In this document: piece after piece, positions 26,602 to 35,322 of the stretch | How the letters are laid out: the number at the start of each line of letters is the position of its first letter | Position numbering within the stretch: position 1 is the first letter of the stretch | DNA from: Echinicola salinicaeni | GTDB lineage: Bacteria > Bacteroidota > Bacteroidia > Cytophagales > Cyclobacteriaceae | DNA: 64,000 nucleotides | Reading direction: 5' to 3' | Assembly: GCF_014280965.1 (NCBI RefSeq) | Contig: NZ_JACODZ010000001.1 | Coordinates: forward strand, 744,001-808,000 | Position numbers and translations under genes: made by a program | Notes under the pieces: generated by a model | Seen by the model: the letters and a program-made list of their open reading frames with translations, nothing else | Database searches by the model: none | Told to the model about the DNA's origin: nothing

Positions 26602-27873
26602 TTATGAGTGCTTGGTATTTACCTTTTCAAGATCAAACAAATCGGAGATGATGTCAATCATCTCTTCAGCTTGGTCTTTTTTACATGCTGCTCTTAATTG
26701 TACCACCGGAACTTTGATTACTTTTTGCATCATGCTCTTGGTGATCTTGTCGATGATGGCATATTCTTTTTCACTCGCATTTTTCAAGTATCGTTCGAGT
26801 TCTTCTTTTCTGATTTGCTCAAGCGCATTTTTGAGCTTATTGATGGTTGGGGAAACCATCATTTCTTTTTTCCAGTCGTAGAATTCTTCAATACTTTGTT
26901 CAATTATATTTTCCACTTGAGGAACGGACGCTAAGCGTTTTTCAAGCGCTGCAGTGGCCTTGCTTTGGATATTGTCTACATTATAAAGCAATACGCCAGG
27001 AACATCCTCAATTGTCGTCTCAATGCTTCTTGGTACTGAAAGATCAACAAATAATTTATAGCTCTTGATGTCTAATTTTTTTGCCAGCTCCTTAGTGATG
27101 AAAGGATCTTTTGTGGAAATGGATGATACGATTACATCAGCAGACTCCATGGCTTCGTAGACTTTTTCAAATGGAATGACATTAAAGCCTAATTCTGCCC
27201 CCATATTCTGGGCTTTTTCGAATGTGCGGTTGGTTAAGGTTACTTCAGCTTCAGGAAGGTAAACCATGTTTTTGGCTACATCCTCACCAATTTCCCCTAA
27301 ACCCATTAATAGAATTCTAGGGTTTCTAGTATTAGAAGTGAGTTCTTCTATTAGCTCTACAGCAGCATAAGAGACCGATGCTGCCCCATCACGGAAAGCG
27401 GTTTCCTGAACTACCCTTTTGTTGGTGAAAAAGATCGTGTGCATCAAACGGTGTAAAAATGGGCCGGCCATTTCTTCATCTGCAGCTGCTTGATAGGCCC
27501 TCTTTACCTGATTGGAAATCTGCATGTCTCCTACTACCTGAGCTTCAAGTCCCATAGACACCTTAAACAGATGTTCAATGGCCTTTTTATCATCATTGAT
27601 GATTTTGAAGAATTCAAGATAAGAGACCACGTCGTGAACACACTTTTCTGAACCGATCAATTTTATGATTTCTACACTTAAGTCCAGTTCATGCGCATAA
27701 TACACTTCTGTCCTGTTACAGGTAGATAAGATAAGGGTGTCTTTCACATTGAAGAACTCCTTTAATTTTATCAGAAGTGATTGTATCGCCGTATTGTCTA
27801 AAGCAATTATTTCCCTGATTTCTACAGGTGCATTTTTGTATGATAGACTTATGGCTCTAAACTTATGCTGCAT
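26602..27873 (-). CDS. hemA: Glutamyl-tRNA reductase
   Basis: First committed step of heme synthesis: reduces glutamyl-tRNA to glutamate 1-semialdehyde, the substrate of HemL (8975-10267). From ATG 27873 the protein has 423 residues; an in-frame codon eight residues upstream is less likely. Catalytic Cys52 lies in LSTCNRTEVYYA. GLEAQVVGDMQI, then LMGLGEIGEDVA for NADPH, VTLTNRTFEKA and SSISTKDPFI follow, and a C-terminal dimerisation helix domain. It is a single-gene unit, far from hemL. Confidence 0.95.
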   Translation of the reverse strand: MQHKFRAISLSYKNAPVEIREIIALDNTAIQSLLIKLKEFFNVKDTLILSTCNRTEVYYAHELDLSVEIIKLIGSEKCVHDVVSYLEFFKIINDDKKAIEHLFKVSMGLEAQVVGDMQISNQVKRAYQAAADEEMAGPFLHRLMHTIFFTNKRVVQETAFRDGAASVSYAAVELIEELTSNTRNPRILLMGLGEIGEDVAKNMVYLPEAEVTLTNRTFEKAQNMGAELGFNVIPFEKVYEAMESADVIVSSISTKDPFITKELAKKLDIKSYKLFVDLSVPRSIETTIEDVPGVLLYNVDNIQSKATAALEKRLASVPQVENIIEQSIEEFYDWKKEMMVSPTINKLKNALEQIRKEELERYLKNASEKEYAIIDKITKSMMQKVIKVPVVQLRAACKKDQAEEMIDIISDLFDLEKVNTKHS

Positions 27874-27894
27874 TATATAAGTGTTATTAAACTG

Positions 27895-27902
27895 CAAATT
27901 TA
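27895..27902 (-). promoter_or_regulatory. Possible hemA promoter, -7 element
   Basis: On the minus strand TAAATTTG matches TAnnTTTG exactly, 21 bases before the hemA ATG at 27873. No -33 TTG at the expected spacing. Confidence 0.35.
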
Positions 27903-28123
27903 CTTATAGAATAGGAATGAAATGAATTATTTTGCCTTCCTCTGTGTAATTTAAAATCTGTCTAAATAATAAGTTGGCCATTTTTGTTCCTAATCCAATG
28001 CAATAATGCTAAATCTTTGAAAATAATTCCAATACATTTATATTATAGGTGATAGTCAAAACCTATCATTACTACAATTTATTGTTTTATAGGAGAATAT
28101 CTATTCATTTTAATGTCATTTTT

Positions 28124-28840
28124 ATGAAGAAGCGAATTTTTTATTTTCTGAAAAATTATTTAGGCTTTACGAAAAGGGAATCAAGAGGGTTTTTACTGGT
28201 TGTGCCTGTGTTGTTTCTGCTTGCTTGGATTCCCAAGGGGCTTGAGTGGTATTGGGCCCGTGATGCTGATAAAAAATATGAAAAATACATGAACATGGTA
28301 GCGGCCAAAATAGGGACGGCTGATGACGAGGACATTCTTTTGGAAGAAGGTCAGGTAAGTACCGATGTAACTTCCTCTATCGTTTTTGAATCCGACACAG
28401 CTAGATGGGAAAAGCCTAAGTCGGAGCATGAATTAATCAATAAAATTGATTTCTCGGAAGCAGATTCTTCATTGCTTCAGATTGTTCCAGGTATAGGAAA
28501 AACCTTGGCGGCAAGAATTGTTAAGTACAGAGAACAGCTAGGAGGAATGTATGCAAAGTCTCAGCTTTTAGAGGTTTATGGCTTAAAAGAGGAGGTAGCC
28601 AAGGGGATTTTTGAGTATTTCGTTTTTAATCCTGAAGTGACGAGTAAGATTGATATCAACCAAGTTTCAGTTAATGAGTTGGCAGGACATCCGTATGTGA
28701 AATATGGAGAGGCAAAGGTGATTATAGCCTATCGCGAGCAACATGGTGATTACCAGTCCTTGGATGATGTGTTGGATATTAAAATTTTTACCAAGGACTG
28801 GCTGGACAGGCTTAGGCCTTATTTGACTCTTTCAGAATAA
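28124..28840 (+). CDS. Helix-hairpin-helix (ComEA-like) DNA-binding protein with membrane anchor
   Basis: From ATG 28124, 238 residues (MKKRIFYFLKNYLGFTKRESRGF); the upstream frame is AT-rich and hydrophobic and unlikely to be translated. One membrane helix lies near 21-38 (FLLVVPVLFLLAWIP). The C-terminal half holds HhH motifs: LLQIVPGIGKTLAARIVKYREQ, then SKIDINQVSVNELAGHPYV and AKVIIAYREQHGDYQS, as in ComEA-type DNA receptors. DNA uptake is possible, but such proteins are common in Bacteroidota without known competence; function undetermined. Confidence 0.78.
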   Translation: MKKRIFYFLKNYLGFTKRESRGFLLVVPVLFLLAWIPKGLEWYWARDADKKYEKYMNMVAAKIGTADDEDILLEEGQVSTDVTSSIVFESDTARWEKPKSEHELINKIDFSEADSSLLQIVPGIGKTLAARIVKYREQLGGMYAKSQLLEVYGLKEEVAKGIFEYFVFNPEVTSKIDINQVSVNELAGHPYVKYGEAKVIIAYREQHGDYQSLDDVLDIKIFTKDWLDRLRPYLTLSE

Positions 28841-28849
28841 AAGAACTGA

Positions 28850-30487
28850 TCAATAAACTTTCTCTCCTCCAATATAGGTGGCCTTTACTTTCAGGTTTCT
28901 TAATGCTGTTTCAGGTGCGGTCATTAAATCTCTTTCAAGTACAACAAAATCTGCCAGTTTTCCCTTTTGAATACTCCCCTTTAAGTTTTCTTCAAAATTG
29001 GCATAAGCGGCCCAAATAGTCATGCCTCTTAAGGCATCCTCCCTGCTTAATTTGTTTTCTGCTTGGAATCCATTTTCCGGCCAATTATTAGCGTCTTGCC
29101 TAGCCACAGCTGCATGGAAGCCGAAAAGTGGATTGATGCTTTCTACTGGAAAATCACTGCCCAGTGCAATTTTGCCGTTTTGCTCTAGAAGGTCCTTGAA
29201 AATATAGGCCGTTTTTATTCTATTCGGTCCTAACCTGTCTTCTGCCCAATACATGTCAGAAGTGGCATGAGTAGGTTGTACCGATGGGATAATATTGTAT
29301 TTCGCGAATTTAATAAGATCCTCAGGGCTGATCACTTGGGCATGTTCAATTCGCCACCTGAGGTCATTTTTTCCCTTCAGCACTTTTGCGTAGATATCCA
29401 ATAAGGTTCTGTTGGCAGAATCTCCTATGCAATGGGTATTCATTTGGAATCCATGCTCATAAAGTTCTTCAGCAGTGCTTAAAAAGTTGTCATAGGTATT
29501 CAGCAAAAAGCCAATTTCCTCAGGCCTGTCATGATAGGGAGCCAAAAGAGCAGCTCCTCTTGATCCAAGTGCGCCATCTCCATAGATCTTAAAACTTCTA
29601 ATGGTTATAGATTCGTTTTGATAGGGGCCTCTTTCGAAATAGTAAGCTTTATTCTCTTTTGTGGGGTTGATCATGGCATAAATTCTCATTTTAAGTTGCC
29701 CCGAATTTTGCATGGATTCCATTAAATCAATGGTTTCTTTGTCTATTCCAGCATCGACTACTGAAGTAAGGCCTACTTCAAAACAGTTCTTCTGGGCATC
29801 TAATAATGCTTGACGTGATTCTGCTTCACTAATGGCAGGGATTTTAGCACTAACCATTTCAATGGCATTGTCCACTAGAAGCCCCGTGGCCTTTCCGTTG
29901 TTTATGATTACCTTTCCTCCTAGGATTTGCTTGTTTGCATCGATACCTCCCATGTCCAAAGCTTTTTGATTGGCAAGTGCGGCATGTCCATCTATTCTCG
30001 TTAATAAGACAGGAGTGTTCGGAAAGGCTTTGTCAAGTGCAGATTTATTGGGGAAGATTTTTTCTTTCCATTGGTTTTGATCCCATCCTCTTCCTAGAAT
30101 CCAAGCTTGGTTGGGATGGCTTTTTCTGTGTTCCTTTACCCTGTTGAACATTTCTTCTGGGGATTTTACACCGACGAGATTAACTACCTTTAGACTGGTT
30201 CCATATCGGTAGAAATGGGCATGGGCATCTATAAAACCGGGATAAATGAATTTTCCGTTGAGGTCATAGACTTTAGGAGCCTCATATCTTTCTAATACTT
30301 CATTATTGCTACCTAAATCCAGAAATTTTCCGTCTGAAATAGCCAAGGCTTCGACTTTTTCAAAATCCTGATCAACTGTATAAATGACCGCATTATGGAT
30401 GATAAGGTCTACCTTTTGTTTTTCTTGGCATGCAAAAAGTAGAAAACAAAGGCTAGCCAATAAATATTTTAATTTAGATAAATTCAT
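28850..30487 (-). CDS. YtcJ-like amidohydrolase lipoprotein
   Basis: 545 residues with lipobox LFAC (Cys20), so it is tethered to an envelope membrane. The amidohydrolase-3 domain shows PGFIDAHAHFYR (metal-binding HxH), RIDGHAALAN, SFKIYGDGALGSRGAALLAPY, MNTHCIGDSANRTLLD, RIEHAQVI, and SDFPVESINPLFG with the metal Asp. Close relatives are N-substituted formamide deformylases and other exo-amidohydrolases; the substrate is unknown. Divergent from the HSDR_N_2 gene, with 50 bases between their starts. Confidence 0.85.
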   Translation of the reverse strand: MNLSKLKYLLASLCFLLFACQEKQKVDLIIHNAVIYTVDQDFEKVEALAISDGKFLDLGSNNEVLERYEAPKVYDLNGKFIYPGFIDAHAHFYRYGTSLKVVNLVGVKSPEEMFNRVKEHRKSHPNQAWILGRGWDQNQWKEKIFPNKSALDKAFPNTPVLLTRIDGHAALANQKALDMGGIDANKQILGGKVIINNGKATGLLVDNAIEMVSAKIPAISEAESRQALLDAQKNCFEVGLTSVVDAGIDKETIDLMESMQNSGQLKMRIYAMINPTKENKAYYFERGPYQNESITIRSFKIYGDGALGSRGAALLAPYHDRPEEIGFLLNTYDNFLSTAEELYEHGFQMNTHCIGDSANRTLLDIYAKVLKGKNDLRWRIEHAQVISPEDLIKFAKYNIIPSVQPTHATSDMYWAEDRLGPNRIKTAYIFKDLLEQNGKIALGSDFPVESINPLFGFHAAVARQDANNWPENGFQAENKLSREDALRGMTIWAAYANFEENLKGSIQKGKLADFVVLERDLMTAPETALRNLKVKATYIGGEKVY

Positions 30488-30537
30488 TTTTTGTTAGGAT
30501 AGTTTTATTTCCATTTTGAAGCAGTGATATTTGCAGC

Positions 30538-31008
30538 ATGACAGCAGCTGATTACCCCTTTTTGAATAAACCACTAAATTTGCCTACAACTGACTTTCAA
30601 TTTTCCTCCGAAAATGGGAAGTTATGTATTTTTGATTCTTTAAGAAAGAAATATTTGGTTTTGACTCCTGAGGAATGGGTGAGACAACATATCGTTTTTT
30701 ATTTAGTCGCTTATAAGAAATACCCTAAAAGTTTGTTTTCCCTTGAGAAGGGGCTTAAGTATAATAAGCTTAATAAGCGTTTTGATATTTTGGTGCTTAA
30801 TAGGGAAGGGAAACCGTTTTTCTTGGTTGAATGCAAAGCACCAGAAGTGAAGTTAAACCAAAATGTGGTAGAACAGGTATGTGTGTACAATAAGACTATT
30901 GGGGCAGAGTTTATGGCCATTAGTAATGGGATACAACATATTTGCCTTCAGTATAACCGGGATATGGAATCTTATAAACAAATACAAGAATTTCCTGCAT
31001 TTGTTTAA
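30538..31008 (+). CDS. HsdR N-terminal-like (HSDR_N_2) PD-(D/E)XK protein
   Basis: 156 residues. Contains a PD-(D/E)XK-type core: RFDILVLNREGKPFFLVECKAP, with Asp followed after about 14 residues by Glu-Cys-Lys, then VVEQVCVYNKTIGAEFMAISNG, the pattern of HSDR_N_2 domains. No helicase, methyltransferase or specificity subunit is nearby, so this is not a restriction system. Similar small proteins are widespread in Bacteroidota chromosomes, with unknown housekeeping function. Followed by a 514-base gap. Confidence 0.75.
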   Translation: MTAADYPFLNKPLNLPTTDFQFSSENGKLCIFDSLRKKYLVLTPEEWVRQHIVFYLVAYKKYPKSLFSLEKGLKYNKLNKRFDILVLNREGKPFFLVECKAPEVKLNQNVVEQVCVYNKTIGAEFMAISNGIQHICLQYNRDMESYKQIQEFPAFV

Positions 31009-31245
31009 TTAAGCTTAAGTTGTTTCATTCTGAATTAACATGATTTCTTTTTCTCCATTGGGGGATTTTGATGTTCTATTATTGACTTAATAATAATTGG
31101 GGGCATCTGTGAGATTTGTTTTTATTTGATTATTATTAAAAACAATAAAACGAAAATTTTTAATAAATATATTGAAAGATAATTTTAATCATATTCCTTT
31201 TTGTTGTAAATTGTGCCATAACTCCTTTCGATATGTTTGTTTTTT

Positions 31246-31378
31246 GAAAGCGTTAAATGTTACAAGCAAGTTTTTTAGGATTTCCTAATAGGATTTTCTG
31301 AAAATGAGGAGCGAACAAATTTCTTTATGCGGTTAATTGGTATTAAAAAAATCCCTGAATATTTCAGGGATTTTTTTT
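31246..31378 (+). ncRNA. Candidate small RNA of about 130 nt
   Basis: A -33 TTG (31211-31213) and a -7 TATGTTTG (31232-31239), spaced 18 bases, precede a transcript that would start near 31246 and end at the perfect terminator at 31345-31378. Inside, TTAGGA and TCCTAA can form a small hairpin. A 14-codon reading frame at 31257-31301 is possible but unconvincing. The terminator lies 337 bases after the previous stop codon and 144 bases before the next gene, so it belongs to neither coding transcript in an obvious way. No known RNA family recognised. Confidence 0.35.
31345..31378. terminator. Orphan intrinsic terminator
   Basis: A-tract plus ATCCCTGAA pairs with TTCAGGGAT plus a run of eight T, loop about 3 bases; the stem is perfect with A and T tracts on both sides. 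It lies in mid-intergenic space and probably ends a short non-coding transcript, or a long 3' tail of the HSDR_N_2 gene. Confidence 0.8.
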
Positions 31379-31437
31379 GCCCGGGTATTTTTGTCTTTTA
31401 ATGTTTGAAGACTTGAGAAATAGACTTTGTTCTTTCT

Positions 31438-31445
31438 TAATTTTG
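31438..31445 (+). promoter_or_regulatory. Possible promoter of the BtuF-like gene
   Basis: TAATTTTG matches TAnnTTTG exactly; a TTG lies 22 bases upstream, slightly long. Expected leader of about 70 bases to the ATG at 31523. Confidence 0.35.
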
Positions 31446-31522
31446 TAGAGTAATGCTGTCTTCTATGATGCTGGTAGGTGTTAAATAAATGAATTTTTTA
31501 GGGCTAAGTAATTGGATAAGAA

Positions 31523-32305
31523 ATGGAGAAAAAACTATATATAGATCAAATGGGGAGACAGGTAGAGCTCGATAAGATACCAAAGCGCATAGTTTCTTTG
31601 GTTCCTTCCCAGACAGAATTGCTGATCGATTTAGGCTTAATAGATCGGCTGGTCGGCATTACCAAATTTTGTATTCATCCTAAAGGGCTAAAGACAGAGA
31701 AGACGGTTATTGGAGGGACTAAGAATTTTAGGTTTGATGTTATCCGATCTTTGGAACCCGATTTAATCATTGGAAATAAAGAAGAAAACTATAAAGAAGG
31801 TATTGAAATTTTAGCGCAGGAGTTTCCAGTGTGGATGAGTGATATTTATGCATTAGAAGATGCATTTAACATGATGTCTGGTATTGGGGAAATTACTTCC
31901 ACTGCAGTTGAAGCAAAAAAACTGATTGGAAAAATCAAAGCTTCTTGGTTGAATGACATTAGGCCTTTAGGTACTGCTTTGTACCTAATTTGGCAGGAGC
32001 CACTGATAGGGGTGGGGAGAAAGACCTTTATCAATGATATGTTGAAAATGCATGGGTTTAAAAATGTATTGAAAAGTGATAGGTATCCAAGTCTACAAAC
32101 GCAGGATATTGAAGAGCTAGATCCGGATTTTATCTTCCTTAGTTCTGAACCTTATCCTTTTAAGGAAAAGCACTTGGATGTTTTCAGAAAGCAATTTCCT
32201 AGCGCTAAAGTAGTTTTGGTTGATGGGGAAATCTGCTCTTGGTATGGTAGTCGTTTGCTATATGCCCCCGCTTATTTTGCGTCATTGATAAACCGATTGG
32301 CTTAA
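31523..32305 (+). CDS. BtuF-like helical-backbone metal receptor without signal peptide
   Basis: 260 residues of the cobalamin/iron-siderophore binding (PBP type III) fold: KIPKRIVSLVPSQTELLIDLGL, LVGITKFCIHP, IRSLEPDLIIGNKEEN, LYLIWQEPLIGVGRKTFINDML, and ELDPDFIFLSSEPYPF. The first 30 residues are polar, so there is no export signal, unlike true periplasmic BtuF. No ABC permease or ATPase is adjacent. A cytosolic cofactor-binding role is possible. It overlaps the convergent tyrA by 4 bases. Confidence 0.8.
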   Translation: MEKKLYIDQMGRQVELDKIPKRIVSLVPSQTELLIDLGLIDRLVGITKFCIHPKGLKTEKTVIGGTKNFRFDVIRSLEPDLIIGNKEENYKEGIEILAQEFPVWMSDIYALEDAFNMMSGIGEITSTAVEAKKLIGKIKASWLNDIRPLGTALYLIWQEPLIGVGRKTFINDMLKMHGFKNVLKSDRYPSLQTQDIEELDPDFIFLSSEPYPFKEKHLDVFRKQFPSAKVVLVDGEICSWYGSRLLYAPAYFASLINRLA

Positions 32306-33150
32306 TTTTTCAAATCTAAAATTTCCCCAATCTGATTGGTCTTTTTCATTATTTTACGCAGGTCTTCAAATTGTTCATAAGCCAAATGATCCCTGAATTC
32401 TGTTAGGTTTCTTATATAGCCATTAAGGGCTTCTAGCACATTGTCTTTATTTTCCTGTAAAATGGGGGCCCACATGTCAGGAGAGCTTTTGGCCAGTCTT
32501 ACTGTGGAAGCAAATCCACTTCCTGCCATATCTAGGATATTTTTATCATCCTGCATTTTATCAAGCACGGTTTTTCCCAGCATGAAAGAACTGATATGGG
32601 AAAGATGTGAAACAAATGCTAATTGATTGTCATGGTCGTGGGCTTCCATGAACCTGATCTTCATGTTGAGGGCTTCAAATGTCGTGTATGCTTTGGCTTT
32701 GAGGTGAATATCTGTTTTTTCCATCTCGCAGAGAATCATGATTTTCTCTTTTAGTAAATCTGGAAAAGCAGCCTTGGGACCTGAGTACTCTGTGCCTGCA
32801 ATAGGGTGGGCAGCGAGGAAGTTTTTTCTGTTGGGATGGTCGGCCAGGCCAGCGCAGATGTTTTCTTTTGTTGAACCAAAATCCATTACCAGGGTTTGTT
32901 CACTGACCTTGTCCAATAAATCTTCTAGAACAGGAATGATTGTATGTACCGGTATGGCCACTACCACAATGTCAGTATCCCGGTCAGGAGTTGTTTTTGC
33001 TTCATCAATAATTCCTAATTGGAGTGCTTGCTCTAGGTGAGTTTGATTATGGTCCATACCCGTAATAGTCAGGTTAGGTAGCGCTGCTCTTAATCCCAAT
33101 GAAAAAGAGCCGCCCAAAAGGCCAAGGCCTATTATGTGTATTTTCCTCAT
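32302..33150 (-). CDS. tyrA: Prephenate dehydrogenase
   Basis: 282 residues; NAD motif IHIIGLGLLGGSFSLGLRAA at the start, ITGMDHN, VIPVLEDLL, DFGSTKENIC, and AAHPIAGTEYSGP with the catalytic His. It oxidatively decarboxylates prephenate to 4-hydroxyphenylpyruvate, for tyrosine. No fused chorismate mutase; that activity is on the DAHP synthase at 37605-38708. Last gene of the pheA-aminotransferase-tyrA unit, 10 bases after the aminotransferase. Confidence 0.93.
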   Translation of the reverse strand: MRKIHIIGLGLLGGSFSLGLRAALPNLTITGMDHNQTHLEQALQLGIIDEAKTTPDRDTDIVVVAIPVHTIIPVLEDLLDKVSEQTLVMDFGSTKENICAGLADHPNRKNFLAAHPIAGTEYSGPKAAFPDLLKEKIMILCEMEKTDIHLKAKAYTTFEALNMKIRFMEAHDHDNQLAFVSHLSHISSFMLGKTVLDKMQDDKNILDMAGSGFASTVRLAKSSPDMWAPILQENKDNVLEALNGYIRNLTEFRDHLAYEQFEDLRKIMKKTNQIGEILDLKN

Positions 33151-33160
33151 GATGATTAGT

Positions 33161-34321
33161 TTATTTGGTCCAAGCGCTATTTATTCTCTCAAATGCTTTT
33201 TGAATAATGTCTTCTGGCACGCAAAGTGAAAACCTGATATATCCATTGCCATTGCTGCCAAAGATGTCTCCGGGAGTAATGAATATTTCATTTTCGTAGA
33301 GTAATTTATCTACCAAGGCGTGTGGGTCTGATTTATCTGCAAGCTTTGCCCATACGAACATGCCAGAGCTTTTTTTGTCACATACGGCACCGATTCTTTC
33401 TGCCAGTTTCCATATCAATTCCCTTCTTTTTTGGTAGATGTTGTTCATCTGTTCAAACCAGGAATTGTCTAGGCTTAATGCGGCAATGGCCCCTTGTTGG
33501 ATGCCTAAGAACATGCCAGAGTCCATATTACTTTTCACCTTTAAGACTTCTTTTATAAAATGGCTGTCTCCACATAGCATTCCCACTCTCCAGCCTGGCA
33601 TATTAAAGGTTTTGCTCAATGAGTTTAATTCCAAGGCGATTTCCTTTGCTCCCTCAATGCTTAAAATACTGAGGTGTTCCTCCGTTAATATAAAGCTGTA
33701 TGGATTGTCGTTAACCAAAAGGATTTGGTGCTTTATTGCAAAGTCAACCAGTTTTTTTAATGTTGCTTTTGTGGCATTGGCGCCCGTGGGCATATGGGGA
33801 TAATTGATCCACATCAATTTAATTCCTTGGCTAGCGAATTCCTCCAGCTGAATCATATCAGGTAACCAGTGGCTTTCTCCCTTGAGATCATAATATATAG
33901 CTTCCGCCCCCACCAATTCTGTTACAGAAGTATAGGTAGGGTAGCCTGGGTTTGGGATAAGCACCTTGTCACCGGGATTCAGGTAAGCCATGGAAATGTG
34001 CATGATGGCTTCTTTGGATCCCATCATGGGTAGAATTTCATGGGCAGGATCAAGGCTGACCCCATAGTGATTTTGATAAAAAGCTGCAATGCTCTCTCTG
34101 AGGGCTGGAATTCCCTGATAGCTCTGGTAGCCATGGGAGCTGTTCAACTTACTGGTGTTATTTAATGCTTCTATTACTGAAGGATGTGGAGGAAGGTCAG
34201 GACTTCCTATTCCCATATTGATAATGTCATGACCTTCTGATTTTAACCTGGCCACTTCTCTTAATTTTTTGGAAAAATAATATTCCTTGACCTTGTTCAG
34301 GCGATTGGCTGCTTGGATCAT
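33161..34321 (-). CDS. Class I/II PLP aminotransferase, probably aromatic/prephenate-pathway
   Basis: 386 residues of fold-type I. Motifs: INMGIGSPDLPPHP, YQSYQGIPALRESIA, LIPNPGYPTYT, WINYPHMPTGANAT, VNDNPYSFI, and NSLSKTFNMPGWRVGML with the PLP lysine. Between pheA (gap 2 bases) and tyrA, it most likely transaminates phenylpyruvate and 4-hydroxyphenylpyruvate. The sequence also resembles LL-diaminopimelate and alanine aminotransferases, so its specificity is inferred from context. Confidence 0.85.
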   Translation of the reverse strand: MIQAANRLNKVKEYYFSKKLREVARLKSEGHDIINMGIGSPDLPPHPSVIEALNNTSKLNSSHGYQSYQGIPALRESIAAFYQNHYGVSLDPAHEILPMMGSKEAIMHISMAYLNPGDKVLIPNPGYPTYTSVTELVGAEAIYYDLKGESHWLPDMIQLEEFASQGIKLMWINYPHMPTGANATKATLKKLVDFAIKHQILLVNDNPYSFILTEEHLSILSIEGAKEIALELNSLSKTFNMPGWRVGMLCGDSHFIKEVLKVKSNMDSGMFLGIQQGAIAALSLDNSWFEQMNNIYQKRRELIWKLAERIGAVCDKKSSGMFVWAKLADKSDPHALVDKLLYENEIFITPGDIFGSNGNGYIRFSLCVPEDIIQKAFERINSAWTK

Positions 34322-34323
34322 GT

Positions 34324-35163
34324 TTAGGCAATTTTGGTGTTTTTGTACTCTCCCATGATTTTTATCTGATGACCTGCGCCTTGGATTTGCTGCATGGCCG
34401 ATTGATAATCGGAAAGTTCCTCAAAAATTAAATCTATGAAGAAGGCATAATGCCATGGCTTATCAATAACTGGCAGGGATTGGATTTTTGTAAGGTCAAG
34501 ATTGTTTTCGCTCATGATGTTGAGTACTTTGGCCAAGCTCCCCTTTTCATTTTGAATGATCAATTTAAGAGAAACTTTGTCAAATCCTTCTTCTGGAACC
34601 TGTTCCTTTTCCTTGGAGACTATGCAAAAACGTGTAATATTGTTTTTGATGGTTTGAATGTCAGAGGCCAAAATGTCCAGCTCATAAAATTCAGCAGCCG
34701 ATTTACCGGCAATAGCCGCTACTCCTTTCAGCTGTTCTTCATGGATGGTCTTGGCTACTGAGGCAGTATCCAAATCTTCTACCAACTGAATATGTGGGTA
34801 TTTTTCAAAGAAGGCTTTACACTGTAATAAGGCCATTGGATGGGAGCGAACTTCTCGGATTTCTTGGATGCCCTGTCCCGGCCATGCCATTAACTGATGG
34901 GAAATAGGTAGGTAAAACTCTCCGGTGATCCTAAGGTTGTTACGGTCCATAAGGTCATAATTCGGGAGGATGGCTCCTGCGATGGAGTTTTCCAATGCTA
35001 ATACACCGATGGAGGCTTCCTCAGTGGTGATTTTCCTGACCAGTTCCGCGAAGGTCAGGCATTCCAGTATTTCTGCCTCTGGTCCAAAAGTAGTACGGGC
35101 CACCTGATAATGGTATGAACCTTTGATTCCTTGTATGGCTACTTTTTCTTGGGTTGCTTTCAA
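34324..35163 (-). CDS. pheA: Prephenate dehydratase with ACT domain
   Basis: 279 residues read from a TTG start at 35163; the N-terminus VAIQGIKGSYHYQVA fits this start. PDT domain: GVLALENSIAGAILPNYDLM, CLTFAELV, LVEDLDTASVAKTI, AAIAGKSAAEFYELDIL, and NITRFCIV (the TRF catalytic motif). The C-terminal ACT domain from about residue 195 has NEKGSLAKVLNI and, where Phe-binding proteins usually have ESRP, reads IQSLPV. Produces phenylpyruvate. First gene of a second unit, separated from aroA by a terminator. A hairpin lies in its leader at 35181-35201. Confidence 0.92.
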   Translation of the reverse strand: MKATQEKVAIQGIKGSYHYQVARTTFGPEAEILECLTFAELVRKITTEEASIGVLALENSIAGAILPNYDLMDRNNLRITGEFYLPISHQLMAWPGQGIQEIREVRSHPMALLQCKAFFEKYPHIQLVEDLDTASVAKTIHEEQLKGVAAIAGKSAAEFYELDILASDIQTIKNNITRFCIVSKEKEQVPEEGFDKVSLKLIIQNEKGSLAKVLNIMSENNLDLTKIQSLPVIDKPWHYAFFIDLIFEELSDYQSAMQQIQGAGHQIKIMGEYKNTKIA

Positions 35164-35180
35164 TTTAGTAGTTGTTGTGG

Positions 35181-35207
35181 ATTAGGCGGTGAACCGCTAA
35201 TTTTTTT
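35181..35207. other. Hairpin in the pheA leader
   Basis: ATTAG and CGGT (one bulged G between them, 35181-35190) pair with ACCGCTAAT (35193-35201). On the plus strand seven T follow, giving a terminator shape, but no plus-strand gene runs into it. On the minus strand it lies 18 bases before the TTG start of pheA and could affect its translation. Role undetermined. Confidence 0.35.
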
Positions 35208-35283
35208 GTTGTGAAATTAGATGAAGGATGCCAGAAAGTCAAAAACAATCGATGTCTTTATTCCATAAAAAATGACATGAAAG

Positions 35284-35313
35284 AAAACTGCCTGACTTTT
35301 TAAGGTCAGGCAG
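35284..35313 (-). terminator. Terminator after aroA
   Basis: On the minus strand CTGCCTGAC pairs perfectly with GTCAGGCAG (9 bp, loop 8) and is followed by TTTTC. It begins 10 bases after the aroA stop and divides the aromatic genes into two transcription units. Confidence 0.75.
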
Positions 35314-35322
35314 CAATCAGTT

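Larger units (their letters stand above)
31009..31522. other. 514-base intergenic region, AT-rich, with an orphan promoter and terminator
   Basis: No protein gene of convincing size is present. 31010-31210 shows nothing recognisable. 31211-31378 contains a promoter-like pair and a strong terminator (candidate small RNA, listed separately). 31379-31522 carries a possible promoter for the next gene with TAATTTTG at 31438-31445. I found no cobalamin riboswitch sequence despite the BtuF-like gene downstream. Confidence 0.6.

Noticed and set aside
30538-31008. Restriction-modification or defence system
   Set aside because: The protein is a lone HsdR-like domain without helicase, methyltransferase or specificity genes.
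31257-31301. Second leader peptide attenuator before the BtuF-like gene
   Set aside because: The 14-codon frame has no codon cluster pointing to a pathway, and the gene after the terminator is not a biosynthetic one.
31379-31522. Cobalamin riboswitch upstream of the BtuF-like gene
   Set aside because: No B12-box-like conserved sequence is visible, and the leader is short and AT-rich.
35221-35283. Attenuator in the pheA leader
   Set aside because: Only a six-codon frame with two Phe codons is found and the hairpin lacks a U-run on the minus strand.
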